From: Lachnospiraceae bacterium
GTDB lineage: Bacteria; Bacillota; Clostridia; Lachnospirales; Lachnospiraceae
DNA length: 64,000 nt
Reading direction: 5' to 3'
NCBI GenBank assembly: GCA_015056735.1
Contig: SVFT01000012.1
Span: forward strand, 19,019-83,018
The position numbers were made by a program, and so were the translations under genes. Positions 10,030 through 23,124 of the stretch are shown here, piece by piece (the stretch's first letter is position 1; every line of letters starts with the position of its first letter). Under the pieces are notes generated by a model. The model saw only the letters and a program-made list of their open reading frames with translations, was not told the origin of the DNA and did no database searches.

Positions 10030-11124
10030 ATGGAAAGATTAACCATTTGCCAGGAGAGATCTGCTGGTTTTACAGCTGTCTCCAATTATTTTATTGATGT
10101 ATGCATGTGCGGCGCCAACGACGCACAGATCAAGGTGTACCTCTATCTGCTGCGCATGTTCCAGGCGAACATGTCCACCAGCATTTCCGATATCGCTGAC
10201 GTTTTTAACCATACGGAGAAGGATGTTCTTCGCTCCCTCCAGTACTGGGAGAAAAAGCACCTTCTGGCGCTCGACTACGATGCCTCCAGGAAGCTTGCCG
10301 GCATCCGCCTTTTGCCTGCTTCCGGTGCCGCTGCCGAAGAGAATCACAGAAATGAAAATCTCTTTGCCGTCAGCCGGGAGAATCATATCGCGGAGATCCT
10401 GCCTCATCCCGCTGCGCAGGCGGCAATACCTGCCGAGCCCGCCAAAGAGCCGGATCCGTACGAGAAGCCTTCTTATTCCCTTGACGAGCTGAAGGCGTTC
10501 CGTTCCCGGGAAGATGTGGGGCAGCTCCTTTTTATCGTTGAGCAGTATATCGGCAAGACATTAAGCGCAAACGACATCCGGACGATCCTCTTCATTCAGG
10601 ATAAGCTCGGATTCTCCAAAGACCTGATCGATTATCTTGTTCAGTACTGCGTCGATCGGGGCAAGCGTGATTTCAGATACATTGAAAAAGTTGCGATCAA
10701 CTGGGCACAGGAGAACATCACCACACCCAGACAGGCCAAAGCCATGATCCGAAAATACGACAAGACTGTCTACACGATCATGAAAGCACTCGGCAAGGAC
10801 CAGAACCCGACACCCAGAGAAGTGACATACATCACGACCTGGACCAAGGATTTCGGCCTCCCGCTTGCCGTGATCGAGGTAGCATGTGAACGTACCGTAT
10901 CCGCAACAGACAAGCACCGCTTTGAATACGCCGACAGTATCTTAAAGAGCTGGAACGAGTCCAATGTTCGTTCGCTCGAGGATATCAAGGCCGCGGATGC
11001 CGCTTTTCAGAAAGGAAAAACAAGCGGACGGCGCACTGCTTCCAACGCGCCGAATCAGTTCACACAGTTCGAACAGCGGGATTATGATTTCGATGCACTT
11101 GAGCAGGCGCTTCGAAGCAATTGA
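10030..11124 (+). CDS. DnaD-domain primosome protein
   Basis: DnaD/DnaB-type proteins remodel DNA at origins and help load the replicative helicase in Firmicutes. The 364-residue protein starts with a winged-helix-like region (residues about 20-90). Two DnaB_2/DnaD-C type modules follow, around residues 155-230 (FIVEQYIGKTLSANDIRTIL ... DYLVQYCVDRGKRDFRYIEKVA) and 240-320 (ending YADSILKSWNESNV). The frame is open upstream to 9799, but that extension reads through a noncoding, hairpin-rich stretch. The ATG at 10030 follows GGGTGGA and a promoter. It is followed 35 bp later by a DnaC-like ATPase gene, the standard Clostridia pairing. Confidence 0.85.
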   Translation: MERLTICQERSAGFTAVSNYFIDVCMCGANDAQIKVYLYLLRMFQANMSTSISDIADVFNHTEKDVLRSLQYWEKKHLLALDYDASRKLAGIRLLPASGAAAEENHRNENLFAVSRENHIAEILPHPAAQAAIPAEPAKEPDPYEKPSYSLDELKAFRSREDVGQLLFIVEQYIGKTLSANDIRTILFIQDKLGFSKDLIDYLVQYCVDRGKRDFRYIEKVAINWAQENITTPRQAKAMIRKYDKTVYTIMKALGKDQNPTPREVTYITTWTKDFGLPLAVIEVACERTVSATDKHRFEYADSILKSWNESNVRSLEDIKAADAAFQKGKTSGRRTASNAPNQFTQFEQRDYDFDALEQALRSN

Positions 11125-11159
11125 CATATGATCCGGCAAGTCGCGAAAGGAGAACCTTC

Positions 11160-12131
11160 ATGGCATTGACCAATCTTCAATATGCAACTTTGTTCCGTGA
11201 ATATGAAGATAAGCAGATGCGTTCCAAAAAAGCACAGATGGAGCGTGTATACGAGATCTATTCGGCGATCCCGGAATATGAAGCGGCCGATGACGCCGTC
11301 TCAACCGCTTCGCTTGAGCAGGCGCGCCGCCTTCTGCAGGGCGATCACGACGCCCTTGATGAATTAAAAAACAGACTTCGCGAGCTGAAAGCACGAAAAA
11401 GCTCGCTTCTTCGTGCGCACGGGTATCCGGAAGACTATTTGGAGCCTGTTTTTGAATGTCCCAAGTGCCGCGACACCGGCTATATCGGCAGCCGGAAATG
11501 CACCTGCTTAAAGCAGAAGATCGTATCGATCCTTTATGAGCAGTCCAATATCAAAGAGCATTTGTCCGAAGAGAACTTCGATACCCTTCGTACGGATTTC
11601 TATCAGGGTGAGGATCTTGTCGCATTTCAAAAGACTGTTGATGCCGCACACGCATTTGTGAACAATTTTAAATCTGAGTATCGCAATCTCCTCTTTTATG
11701 GTAATGTAGGGGTAGGCAAGACCTTTTTGTCCAATTGTATCGCGAAGGAACTGATCGAGCAGGGACAGCTTGTCCTGTACTTTAGCGCAAGCAGTCTGAT
11801 CGAGGCGCTTCGCAGTAATAATTCTTCTCAAAAAACGGGAGAAGACCTTTACAATTCCAATGAGGACCTATATAATTGTGATTTGTTGCTGATCGATGAC
11901 TTAGGTACCGAATATAACAATGCCTATGTCTCGACGCAATTGTTTAATTGTTTAAATGAGCGTCACCTGCGTAAGAAAGCGACGCTGATCTCCACCAATC
12001 TTTCTTTGGGAGAGATCCGTGACCGCTACTCTGACCGTGTTTTCTCGCGGATCAGCAGTCATTACGATCTTTACAAGATCACAGGTCCCGATGTTCGCAT
12101 GAGCAAGAAAGCTCTTTCTGTCAGAAAGTGA
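11160..12131 (+). CDS. DnaC/DnaI-like helicase-loader ATPase
   Basis: This is a replicative helicase-loader type AAA+ ATPase. The 323 residues contain an N-terminal helical region, a Cys4 zinc site near residue 100 (CPKCRDTGYIGSRKCTC), a Walker A at about 180 (GNVGVGKTFLSN), a Walker B (LLIDDLGTE) and an arginine-finger region (DRVFSRISSHYDLYKI). The ATG at 11160 has AAAGGAGAA upstream and is preferred over an in-frame ATG 13 codons earlier. It sits between the DnaD-like gene and prs with short gaps. Its partner is presumably the DnaB helicase encoded at 36.9-38.2 kb. Confidence 0.88.
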   Translation: MALTNLQYATLFREYEDKQMRSKKAQMERVYEIYSAIPEYEAADDAVSTASLEQARRLLQGDHDALDELKNRLRELKARKSSLLRAHGYPEDYLEPVFECPKCRDTGYIGSRKCTCLKQKIVSILYEQSNIKEHLSEENFDTLRTDFYQGEDLVAFQKTVDAAHAFVNNFKSEYRNLLFYGNVGVGKTFLSNCIAKELIEQGQLVLYFSASSLIEALRSNNSSQKTGEDLYNSNEDLYNCDLLLIDDLGTEYNNAYVSTQLFNCLNERHLRKKATLISTNLSLGEIRDRYSDRVFSRISSHYDLYKITGPDVRMSKKALSVRK

Positions 12132-12141
12132 GGCATATTGC

Positions 12142-13326
12142 ATGGAGAAGCGTGAAGAAAAGCGGAATCTGGAAACCATCCCCGTCGGCTCCCTGGGCGT
12201 CATCCCTCTTGAAGGGTGCAGGAAGCTTGGCGAGAAGATCGATTACTACCTCGTTAAATGGCGTACGGAGCGCGAGAGCGAACACAAAGACAGCCTCGCC
12301 TTTTCCGGTTATCAGCGTGATTCCTATCTTCTCAATGCCAAAGTTCCGCGCTTCGGTTCCGGTGAAGCAAAGGGAATGATCCTCGAATCTGTCCGCGGTG
12401 ATGATATCTTTATCCTCGTGGATGTCTGCAACTACAGTCTGACATATTCTTTGTGCGGGCGGGAAAATCACATGTCTCCCGACGATCACTATCAGGATCT
12501 CAAACGAATCATCGCCGCTGTCGGCGGTAAAGCAAGAAGGATCACCGTTATCATGCCGTTCCTGTATGAAAGCAGGCAGCATAAACGTACGACAAGAGAA
12601 TCTCTTGACTGCGCGATCGCGCTTCAGGAGCTTGTTAACATGGGCGTTGATAACATCATCACATTCGATGCGCACGATGCACGTGTGCAGAACGCGATCC
12701 CGCTTCACGGCTTTGAAACGATCCGCCCTTCCTACCAGTTCATCAAGGGACTTCTTCGCAACGTTTCCGATCTCCAGATCGACTCGCAGCACATGATGGT
12801 CATCAGCCCGGATGAAGGCGGTATGAGCAGAGCAATCTATATCGCAAACGTGCTCGGGCTTGACATGGGTATGTTTTATAAGAGAAGAGATTACACGAGA
12901 GTTGTCAACGGTCGTAATCCGATCGTAGCACATGAATTCTTAGGATCGAGCGTGGAAGGTAAAGATATGATCATCATCGATGATATGATCTCTTCCGGAG
13001 ACAGCGTTCTTGAAGTTGCAAGCGCTTTGAAAGAGCGGAAAGCAAACAAGATCTTTATCTGCTCCACATTTGGTCTGTTTACAAGCGGCCTGGCGCGTTT
13101 TGACCAGGCATACAAAGAGGGCCTGATCACACGTGTCCTCACCACCAACCTGGTATACCAGACGCCGGAACTGTTAGAGCGTGAATGGTATATCAACTGT
13201 GACATGAGCAAGTACATTGCTTATCTGATCGATACGCTGAACCACGATTCTTCGATCAGCGACCTGCTGAATCCCAACGATCGTATCCAGCGCGTCGTGG
13301 CCCGTTACAAGACAGGCGAGTTATAA
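12142..13326 (+). CDS. prs: Ribose-phosphate pyrophosphokinase, long form
   Basis: The enzyme makes PRPP from ribose-5-phosphate and ATP for nucleotide, His, Trp and NAD synthesis. At 394 residues it is clearly longer than the usual roughly 315-residue Prs and belongs to a divergent Clostridia form. Family features are still present: ITFDAHDARVQNAIPLHGF, VVISPDEGGMSRA-type segment, the flexible loop KRRDYTRVVNGRNP and the PRPP loop IIIDDMISSGDSV. It starts ten bases after the DnaC-like stop codon, hence in the same operon. A second prs elsewhere in the genome is possible. Confidence 0.88.
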   Translation: MEKREEKRNLETIPVGSLGVIPLEGCRKLGEKIDYYLVKWRTERESEHKDSLAFSGYQRDSYLLNAKVPRFGSGEAKGMILESVRGDDIFILVDVCNYSLTYSLCGRENHMSPDDHYQDLKRIIAAVGGKARRITVIMPFLYESRQHKRTTRESLDCAIALQELVNMGVDNIITFDAHDARVQNAIPLHGFETIRPSYQFIKGLLRNVSDLQIDSQHMMVISPDEGGMSRAIYIANVLGLDMGMFYKRRDYTRVVNGRNPIVAHEFLGSSVEGKDMIIIDDMISSGDSVLEVASALKERKANKIFICSTFGLFTSGLARFDQAYKEGLITRVLTTNLVYQTPELLEREWYINCDMSKYIAYLIDTLNHDSSISDLLNPNDRIQRVVARYKTGEL

Positions 13327-13343
13327 TCCATCATCTGCGAATG

Positions 13344-13387
13344 ATCGAGTGTTCGAGACCTTCCACTCGTTAAACAAAACTAAAGGA
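13344..13387 (+). ncRNA. Probable preQ1-I riboswitch controlling queT
   Basis: A 6-bp stem (CGAGTG 13346-13351, CACTCG 13364-13369) encloses a 12-base loop TTCGAGACCTTC. It is followed directly by an A-rich tail TTAAACAAAACTAAAGGAG that contains the queT ribosome site. This layout, a small hairpin plus an A-rich 3' tail that folds back to form a pseudoknot, is that of the class I preQ1 aptamer. The loop CCTT could pair with AAGG in the tail and so cover the ribosome site. A queuosine-precursor transporter gene immediately downstream supports the call. The model match was not computed. Confidence 0.65.
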
Positions 13388-13398
13388 GATTTTTACAA

Positions 13399-13899
13399 AT
13401 GAAAACAAAAGCACTAAATTTAACAAGGGCAGCTATGATCGCTGCCCTTTACGTTGTCCTGACGCTGATTGCAAATGCCCTTGGACTTGCGAACTATTCG
13501 ATTCAGGTGCGTTTCTCGGAAGCACTCTGCGTGCTGCCCTTCTTTTCGGCGGTTGCCATTCCCGGACTGACCGTCGGTTGTCTTCTTTCCAATATTCTGA
13601 CAGGCTGCTGCCTGCTTGATATCGTGGCAGGAAGCTTCGCGACATTGATCGGGGCCGTCGGCGCTTACCTGCTCCGCGGCAATAAATGGCTCGTTCCGAT
13701 CCCGACGATCATTGCAAACGCTTTGATCGTTCCTTACGTCCTTTCTTCCCCTTACGGTTACGGTATTGAAGGAAGTTATTGGTTATTTGTCGCAACCGTC
13801 GGTGCAGGTGAGATCATTTCCTGCGGCATTCTTGGCATCATCCTTCTGATCAGCCTGGAAAAATATGCCGACAGACTTTTTACGAAGCAGTCTTCTTAA
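13399..13899 (+). CDS. queT: QueT family queuosine-precursor transporter
   Basis: This is the membrane (S) component of an ECF-type vitamin transporter family thought to bring in a queuosine precursor. The 166-residue protein is hydrophobic throughout, with about five membrane segments. It begins with the QueT-type N-terminus (LTRAAMIAALYVVLT) and has the conserved motif YSIQVRFSEALCVLPFF. The ribosome site GGAG is contained in the presumed riboswitch tail. The 3' end overlaps, tail to tail, the end of the large minus-strand gene by 20 bp. Confidence 0.87.
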   Translation: MKTKALNLTRAAMIAALYVVLTLIANALGLANYSIQVRFSEALCVLPFFSAVAIPGLTVGCLLSNILTGCCLLDIVAGSFATLIGAVGAYLLRGNKWLVPIPTIIANALIVPYVLSSPYGYGIEGSYWLFVATVGAGEIISCGILGIILLISLEKYADRLFTKQSS

Positions 13900-16405
13900 C
13901 GTAGGTCAGAAATGCATTCCCGTTCTGCGCAAACAGATCCGCGGAATCATTCATTCCCTTTTTAAAGACCTGTCCGGTCAAGGGGTCCATCAGGACTGTA
14001 TTGAGTTCGTTAAAGCCGATGAGCAGAACGGCGTTTCCGTCATTCATCATAACAAGTACGGGAATATCCCTGTTCACGTAGTACAGCATTGCATTCAAGC
14101 TGCAGCCGGACAGTTCGAGCACCTGACAGTCTTTCAGGTTGTCTTTTAAGATGTCTACGGTCGTATCGCCATGTGCGAGCATATATGCCGTATTGCGGGC
14201 GATCCCTTCGTAGGAGAGCATAGTATCAAGGCATACCGCCAGCGATCCTCGCTCCTCCGTCGCAAGGTCGCCCTGTATCTTCATAATCTGGTTGCGAACG
14301 CTTCTGTCGCCGGCCTTCCATACGTAGTCACCGTCATCGTTGGTCACGTAGCCGGAAACCTCCGTTGCGGCATTGACTGCTTTCGCCGCCTCGGTATAAA
14401 CACTGATCATTCCACGTAGCGCATATACATAGAAGTGCGGGATCTTAGATTCTCCTGCTTCTATGTTGACCTCGCGCCCACCTTCAAACAGCACTTCTTT
14501 CGGACGAAGAAATTTCATACCTTTTCTGGGAATTTCTGCCTTTGCTGCGATCTGGCGGATCGTTTCAAAGTCTTCTGTCACGACACTTTCAGCCTTGTTG
14601 TCATTCATCGCAGCTTCTTCATTGTTCATGATCTGGTCGCCAATCGTCTCTTCAAACGTTCCGTCCTCTTTGAGCTTGACACGCTCCAAAAGGATCTGGT
14701 TATCACGGATCGATGCATCGATCACAAACACGCCCTCTTCGCCGTAACGCTTCAGAACCTCTCCGTTTTCATTCTGAATCCGAAGTTCATACATCGGGAT
14801 CACGGTCCTGCCCGTGATATCCGTCTTTACGTCCTCATTCTTTGCGATCCCGTAGATCAGGTCCTCATCCATAAAGCCAAGCGGCATGATCATCATATTC
14901 GCACTGACCGTGACCTCGGAACGCTTCTTGTTTGCAAAGTTCATCAAATAGAGAAGATTCTCCTGCTCGCCTGATTTCCAGGCAAACATACGCCCGCTCT
15001 TCGATACGCGGAACGAATTCTCCTTAAGATCGGACGCGATCGCCGAATAGTTTTTGGTCTCCAGATTGATCTCATAGGCAGAGCCTGCCAGATAGATATA
15101 CAGACTCGTTCCGTTGTCTTCATACAGAAGCTTTTGTACATCAGTCTTCAGCATCTCATAGGAACGGTCATCCGGAATGAATGCTTCTTCCTCGACCGTA
15201 TTCATCACGCTGTTGTAATAATTGATCTGAATGCCGTTTTCACCTTCATGGCGTCCGCAGTTCATATATCCGCTGACCATAAAACGGATATTACCCGTCT
15301 CATCCATATTCAGGATCGTGATGTCATGATGGTCATATAATGAGCGTCTGTCCATCGTGTCGACGCGATAGAAGCCAAACAACGTGGCAAAACGGTTCTC
15401 AATGATATTGTAGCTGTAGAGCCTGTTCTGCACGACAAAAGCAAACACGTTTCCGTCTTCACTCTCCGTCAGCTGGTAGTCTGCAGGATTGATCCCCAGC
15501 ACGATCTTGTTATTCGCAAAGATCTCATTCTCAGGATCAAAGATCTGTCCCATATCTCTCTGATAATCCAGCAGGTAGATGCGCTTTTCCGTATAGCGGA
15601 TACGATACCACTCCGTTACATTGTAAACGCGTGCATCCTCTTCCTCACCGATCCTGACCTGATATGTCAATTCGATGTTTGCAAGTGACGGCGAGATCAT
15701 TTTGATATCATACACCGGGTCCGTGTCAGGGGTTACATTCAGGTTCCCCCACGTGATCTGCTGGAAGCTGCTGTGGATATCTACATGAGAAAAGGAACTG
15801 TTGTCGCCTTCTGCATTGGATTCCATATACATCGTGATCGATTCCGCTGCTTCTTTGTCAAATGTCTTTTCGTGGAAGTTTTTAACAAAGGCGATCTTCT
15901 CATCCACATGATAGTCTTCTGCCTGCAGTATTCTTGTATAGTAGCGAATCTCCCGACCGTTCTGGTCCAGAAGGATAATGATCAGATTATATTCCGTTTC
16001 GGGCTCGATCAGGTCTTTTACGGTGATCTGAGCGCGGATGAGATCGTCTTCCGTCTCATATTTCTTCACTTCCGTTGATTCAACAAGCCGTTCTCCGTCG
16101 ATGCTGCGTACTTCAAAAGAAAACCGTTTGATCTCATTCCCGAATTTTTCAATCAAAACAGGGACCTTTCGGTCTTTGCCCATAGGCGTGATCGTATCAC
16201 GCATGGACTCTCCCTGAACAGGTCCTAAATAGCCGTGCAGGCAGTTGATCTTAACCGTCTGCCCCATATAGACAAGAGGAAGCGTCGCTCCCCCCATTTC
16301 TGCCGTCATATCGGTGCTGCCCTTATTGATGACCGCACTCGCTATAAAAAGCGAAAGGAAAAATGTGACAACGCACATAATTCCTTTCCATAAAGTTTTT
16401 TTCAT
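13880..16405 (-). CDS. Large envelope protein with a degenerate C39-like domain, last gene of the atp operon
   Basis: The 841-residue protein is not recognised as a named family. One N-terminal membrane segment (residues about 7-27, FFLSLFIASAVI) precedes a long, beta-rich extracytoplasmic region with propeller-like repeats in the middle (for example IFDPENEIFANNKIVLGINP). The last 130 residues look like a C39-type papain fold: CLDTMLSYEG, then NAVLLIGFNELNTVLMDPLTG and a GNAFLTYV ending. The position expected to hold the catalytic His before the LIGF strand is not His, so the domain may only bind peptide. The gene starts 5 bp after the atpC stop codon, so it should be transcribed with the ATP synthase. 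Confidence 0.7.
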   Translation of the reverse strand: MKKTLWKGIMCVVTFFLSLFIASAVINKGSTDMTAEMGGATLPLVYMGQTVKINCLHGYLGPVQGESMRDTITPMGKDRKVPVLIEKFGNEIKRFSFEVRSIDGERLVESTEVKKYETEDDLIRAQITVKDLIEPETEYNLIIILLDQNGREIRYYTRILQAEDYHVDEKIAFVKNFHEKTFDKEAAESITMYMESNAEGDNSSFSHVDIHSSFQQITWGNLNVTPDTDPVYDIKMISPSLANIELTYQVRIGEEEDARVYNVTEWYRIRYTEKRIYLLDYQRDMGQIFDPENEIFANNKIVLGINPADYQLTESEDGNVFAFVVQNRLYSYNIIENRFATLFGFYRVDTMDRRSLYDHHDITILNMDETGNIRFMVSGYMNCGRHEGENGIQINYYNSVMNTVEEEAFIPDDRSYEMLKTDVQKLLYEDNGTSLYIYLAGSAYEINLETKNYSAIASDLKENSFRVSKSGRMFAWKSGEQENLLYLMNFANKKRSEVTVSANMMIMPLGFMDEDLIYGIAKNEDVKTDITGRTVIPMYELRIQNENGEVLKRYGEEGVFVIDASIRDNQILLERVKLKEDGTFEETIGDQIMNNEEAAMNDNKAESVVTEDFETIRQIAAKAEIPRKGMKFLRPKEVLFEGGREVNIEAGESKIPHFYVYALRGMISVYTEAAKAVNAATEVSGYVTNDDGDYVWKAGDRSVRNQIMKIQGDLATEERGSLAVCLDTMLSYEGIARNTAYMLAHGDTTVDILKDNLKDCQVLELSGCSLNAMLYYVNRDIPVLVMMNDGNAVLLIGFNELNTVLMDPLTGQVFKKGMNDSADLFAQNGNAFLTYVKKTAS

Positions 16406-16410
16406 ATGAT

Positions 16411-16812
16411 CTATTTTGCCACGTTGATTCTGGACATCGCACGACGAAGTGCAACCTCAGCACGCTTGATATCCGTATCCGGTGTCTTTGCCGTCAGCCT
16501 GTCTTCCGCTCGACGCTTAGCCTCTTCGGCTCTCGCCACATCGATCTCGTCAGGCCATTCGACAATCTCCGCCATAATGGTCACTTTATCCTGAAGGATC
16601 TCGACGAACCCGGCGTGGAGAGCCGCTTTGCGCCGGCTCTCTTCCTCCGTGATCGTTAAGATACCGGGGCTTACGATGACCGTCATCGGGACATGTCCTT
16701 TGTAAACACCGATCTCGCCTTCTGTTGTATTGAATTCGACCATGACGGCATCACCTTCGTAAAAGACTCTATCAGGCGTGATGATCTTTAACGCAAATGT
16801 GTTTTCTGCCAT
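16411..16812 (-). CDS. atpC: F-type ATP synthase epsilon subunit
   Basis: This is the rotor-stalk subunit that couples gamma rotation to catalysis and can inhibit ATP hydrolysis. The 133 residues contain the N-terminal beta-sandwich (FALKIITPDRVFYEGDAVMVEF, then GEIGVYKGHVPMTVIVSPGIL) and the two C-terminal helices (AEEAKRRAEDRL). It is the last true synthase gene of the operon. The ATG at 16812 lies 13 bp after atpD. Confidence 0.96.
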   Translation of the reverse strand: MAENTFALKIITPDRVFYEGDAVMVEFNTTEGEIGVYKGHVPMTVIVSPGILTITEEESRRKAALHAGFVEILQDKVTIMAEIVEWPDEIDVARAEEAKRRAEDRLTAKTPDTDIKRAEVALRRAMSRINVAK

Positions 16813-16825
16813 GTTCTAACACCCC

Positions 16826-18229
<1,404 letters not shown>

Positions 18230-19084
18230 TTATGCCAATGCTTCCGCACCGGCGATAATTTCTGTCAATTCCTGTGTAATAGATCCCTGACGGGCTCTGT
18301 TATACTGCAGCGTCAAATGATCGATCATTTCTTCTGCGTTGCTTGTCGCGGAATCCATTGCCTGCATTCTCGCGCCGTTTTCACTTGCAACCGCCTCTAC
18401 AAGACCGCCATAGATCAGGCTGGTCACGTATTTGGGAATGATCATGTTGAGCGCTTCCTCTTCCTCGGGTTCAAAGTTCATGATGCACAGATCATCTGCC
18501 TGTTTGTCGGCATCATCCGACTCCACGGGAAGAAGTTTCAGTACGGTCGGTTCATGACTGACCGTATTTTTAAAGGCTGTATAAGCAAGGTAGATCTCGC
18601 CGATCTTTCCTGCCGCAAAATCCTGCAGTAAGTCGCTGCACAGACGCATCGCATCCGCATACTGCGGCTCCTCGATCATATCGGAATAATCCTTACTGAT
18701 CTCATAACCGCCGCGATGCATTGCATCCTTGCCTTTCTTACCGATCGGATAGATCACCAGTTCCTCTTTCTTAAAGTCCCCTCTTGTGATCAGTTTGATC
18801 ACATTTGAGTTGTAACCTCCGGCAAGACCTCTGTTCGAGGTGATAAGAATGATCGCTTTCTTATCGGAGATACCGGGCTTTAAGTACGGATGGTTGCAGT
18901 TTGCCGTCCGTCCGAGCATCGAGAGCATCGTTGCATACATACTCTGAAAATATGCTTTGGAGCGCTCTGCACGCGCCTTTGCTCTTTGCAGCTTAACGGT
19001 CGAAACAAGCTTCATGGCCTTGGTGATCTGCTGGGTGCTTTGAACACTGCTTTTACGCCTTTTGATATCTCTCATTGAGGCCAT
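18230..19084 (-). CDS. atpG: F-type ATP synthase gamma subunit
   Basis: This is the central rotor shaft of F1. At 284 residues it has normal length. The N-terminal helix has IKRRKSSVQSTQQITKAMKLVS and the C-terminal helix ends TLQYNRARQGSITQELTEIIAGAEAL, the classic gamma signature (family form N.aRQ..IT.El.EI..Ga.al). It lies between atpA and atpD in the standard order. Confidence 0.97.
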   Translation of the reverse strand: MASMRDIKRRKSSVQSTQQITKAMKLVSTVKLQRAKARAERSKAYFQSMYATMLSMLGRTANCNHPYLKPGISDKKAIILITSNRGLAGGYNSNVIKLITRGDFKKEELVIYPIGKKGKDAMHRGGYEISKDYSDMIEEPQYADAMRLCSDLLQDFAAGKIGEIYLAYTAFKNTVSHEPTVLKLLPVESDDADKQADDLCIMNFEPEEEEALNMIIPKYVTSLIYGGLVEAVASENGARMQAMDSATSNAEEMIDHLTLQYNRARQGSITQELTEIIAGAEALA

Positions 19085-19103
19085 AATGTGTCACCCTTTC
19101 CGC

Positions 19104-20606
<1,503 letters not shown>

Positions 20607-20646
20607 TTACGCACCTTTCTTTTGATTTGTTTCAGCCTGCCCCATC

Positions 20647-21195
20647 TTAAGCAAGCTGAATTTTTAACAGCTGCTTCTGCAGCTCCTCTAATTTTGTTTT
20701 CACGCTGCTGTCCACAACACGGTCACCGATCCGGATCAGCATGCCGCCGATCAGTTTGCTGTCAACGGCGTAATGGATCTCCATCTCTTTGTATGCGGTT
20801 GTGGCGATCAGCTTATCCACAATCTGTTGCTTTTGTGAATCCTTTAATTCCGCTGCCGTGGTCACATACGCGATCCCGATACCCTTCATTGCTTTGACCC
20901 TGTCAATGAAATAACGGAAAATGTGATCGATCTCACCGTAGCGGTCTTTCATGATGACCAGGGATAAAAAGCCCGTGAGCTCCTTTGATACCCTGCCGCT
21001 GAAAATGTTCTCCATCACCTGGAGCTTTTCTTCTTTGGCGATCTTCGGATGATTCATCAGGTTATTCAGCTCTTCGTTGTCTTTCAGGATCTGCTGCAGG
21101 GCAGTTACCTCTTCATACAGCGCATCCACCTGATCTTCTTCCGTTGCGAGCTCGAACAAAGCGTCCCCATAGGTCTTGGAAATCAGCTTAGCCAT
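20647..21195 (-). CDS. atpH: F-type ATP synthase delta subunit
   Basis: Delta fixes the peripheral stalk to the top of F1. The 182 residues show YGDALFELA at the N-terminus and the C-terminal signature DSKLIGGMLIRIGDRVVDSSVKT (in parts). The start overlaps the end of atpF by 13 bp, so translation is probably coupled. Confidence 0.95.
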   Translation of the reverse strand: MAKLISKTYGDALFELATEEDQVDALYEEVTALQQILKDNEELNNLMNHPKIAKEEKLQVMENIFSGRVSKELTGFLSLVIMKDRYGEIDHIFRYFIDRVKAMKGIGIAYVTTAAELKDSQKQQIVDKLIATTAYKEMEIHYAVDSKLIGGMLIRIGDRVVDSSVKTKLEELQKQLLKIQLA

Positions 21196-21707
21196 GTCGC
21201 ATCCCCTATTTCTTTCAGTGTCTCGTCAACGAGTGCATCTTGAACGGTTGTGTCAATGGATGCCGCAACCACTTTGCCGGCCATAATGGATGCAACCGAA
21301 ACGATCTCGCGTTTGACATCGTCGGCCGCTTTCTTTTTCTCAAGCTCGGCTTCCTTGGCGGCACGTTCCCTGATTCTGACAGCTTCTTCTTTGGCCTCGG
21401 CGATGATCTTGTTCTCGTTAGCCAGAGCACGTTTTCTGGCATCTGCCATGATCTGTTCCACCTCGGCGTCTGCGCCTTTCATCTTCGCTTCGTATTCCGC
21501 TTTCAGCTCCGCTGCCGCATCCTGATTCGTCTTGGCATCATCCAGCTCTTCCCTGATCTTGTCGCGTCTTTTCTGAAGCATATCGCGCACGGGATTGAAC
21601 AGGAGATGAGAAGCGACCAGGAATAACGTAACGACCGCGAGAATGCTGAGAAAAGCATCATGCAAAAGCTGCGGTGTCAGGTCAAATAAATATGAGAATT
21701 CCATCAT
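21183..21707 (-). CDS. atpF: F-type ATP synthase b subunit
   Basis: The b subunit is the peripheral stalk. The 174-residue protein has one membrane helix (residues about 13-35, ending LLFNPVRDML) followed by a long, charged coiled coil to about residue 145. Two adjacent ATG codons occur at 21707 and 21704. The second is better spaced from the AGGAGG site, so the protein may be 173 residues. Confidence 0.94.
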   Translation of the reverse strand: MMEFSYLFDLTPQLLHDAFLSILAVVTLFLVASHLLFNPVRDMLQKRRDKIREELDDAKTNQDAAAELKAEYEAKMKGADAEVEQIMADARKRALANENKIIAEAKEEAVRIRERAAKEAELEKKKAADDVKREIVSVASIMAGKVVAASIDTTVQDALVDETLKEIGDATWLS

Positions 21708-21726
21708 TCTCCTCCTGAATCAGCTA

Positions 21727-22727
<1,001 letters not shown>

Positions 22728-22731
22728 TGTT

Positions 22732-23124
22732 TCACCTCCTCATTTGTTTGATTATTTTATGCGTAAACGGCTGAAAATATGCCGCCACTTTCAATGACAT
22801 GATCCCCAGAAATACCGCCAGGGGATTGATAAAAGAGATCACACTTGCAATGACCATCACCAGAATGACGATCCCATAGCGAAGGAGCGATTTCAGCCTG
22901 ATCACCTTGGTCGCCGCATCTGCGGGAAGATCAAGCGCTGTATCAAGCGTCCTCCACATGTGCCAGGCATACAGCACTGCGGTAGCGACCCCGATCCAAA
23001 GTCCGAGACTGAATCCCGCTTTATCCTCTACAAACCAGACGATCGATGCCTGGAACAGGATGCTTACAAAAACGATGCCTGCGATCAGCTCGATCAATGT
23101 CCTCTTACCTGCGTCCATCTGCAT
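22732..23124 (-). CDS. atpI: ATP synthase subunit I-like membrane protein
   Basis: AtpI-type proteins help assemble the c ring. The protein has about 130 residues with four hydrophobic segments (for example LIELIAGIVFVSILFQASIV and YGIVILVMVIASVISF). A longer frame opens at 23199, but the ATG at 23124 has GAGG six bases upstream and leaves a normal 20-bp overlap with the preceding gene. The family assignment rests on topology and position between atpZ and atpB. Confidence 0.75.
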   Translation of the reverse strand: MQMDAGKRTLIELIAGIVFVSILFQASIVWFVEDKAGFSLGLWIGVATAVLYAWHMWRTLDTALDLPADAATKVIRLKSLLRYGIVILVMVIASVISFINPLAVFLGIMSLKVAAYFQPFTHKIIKQMRR

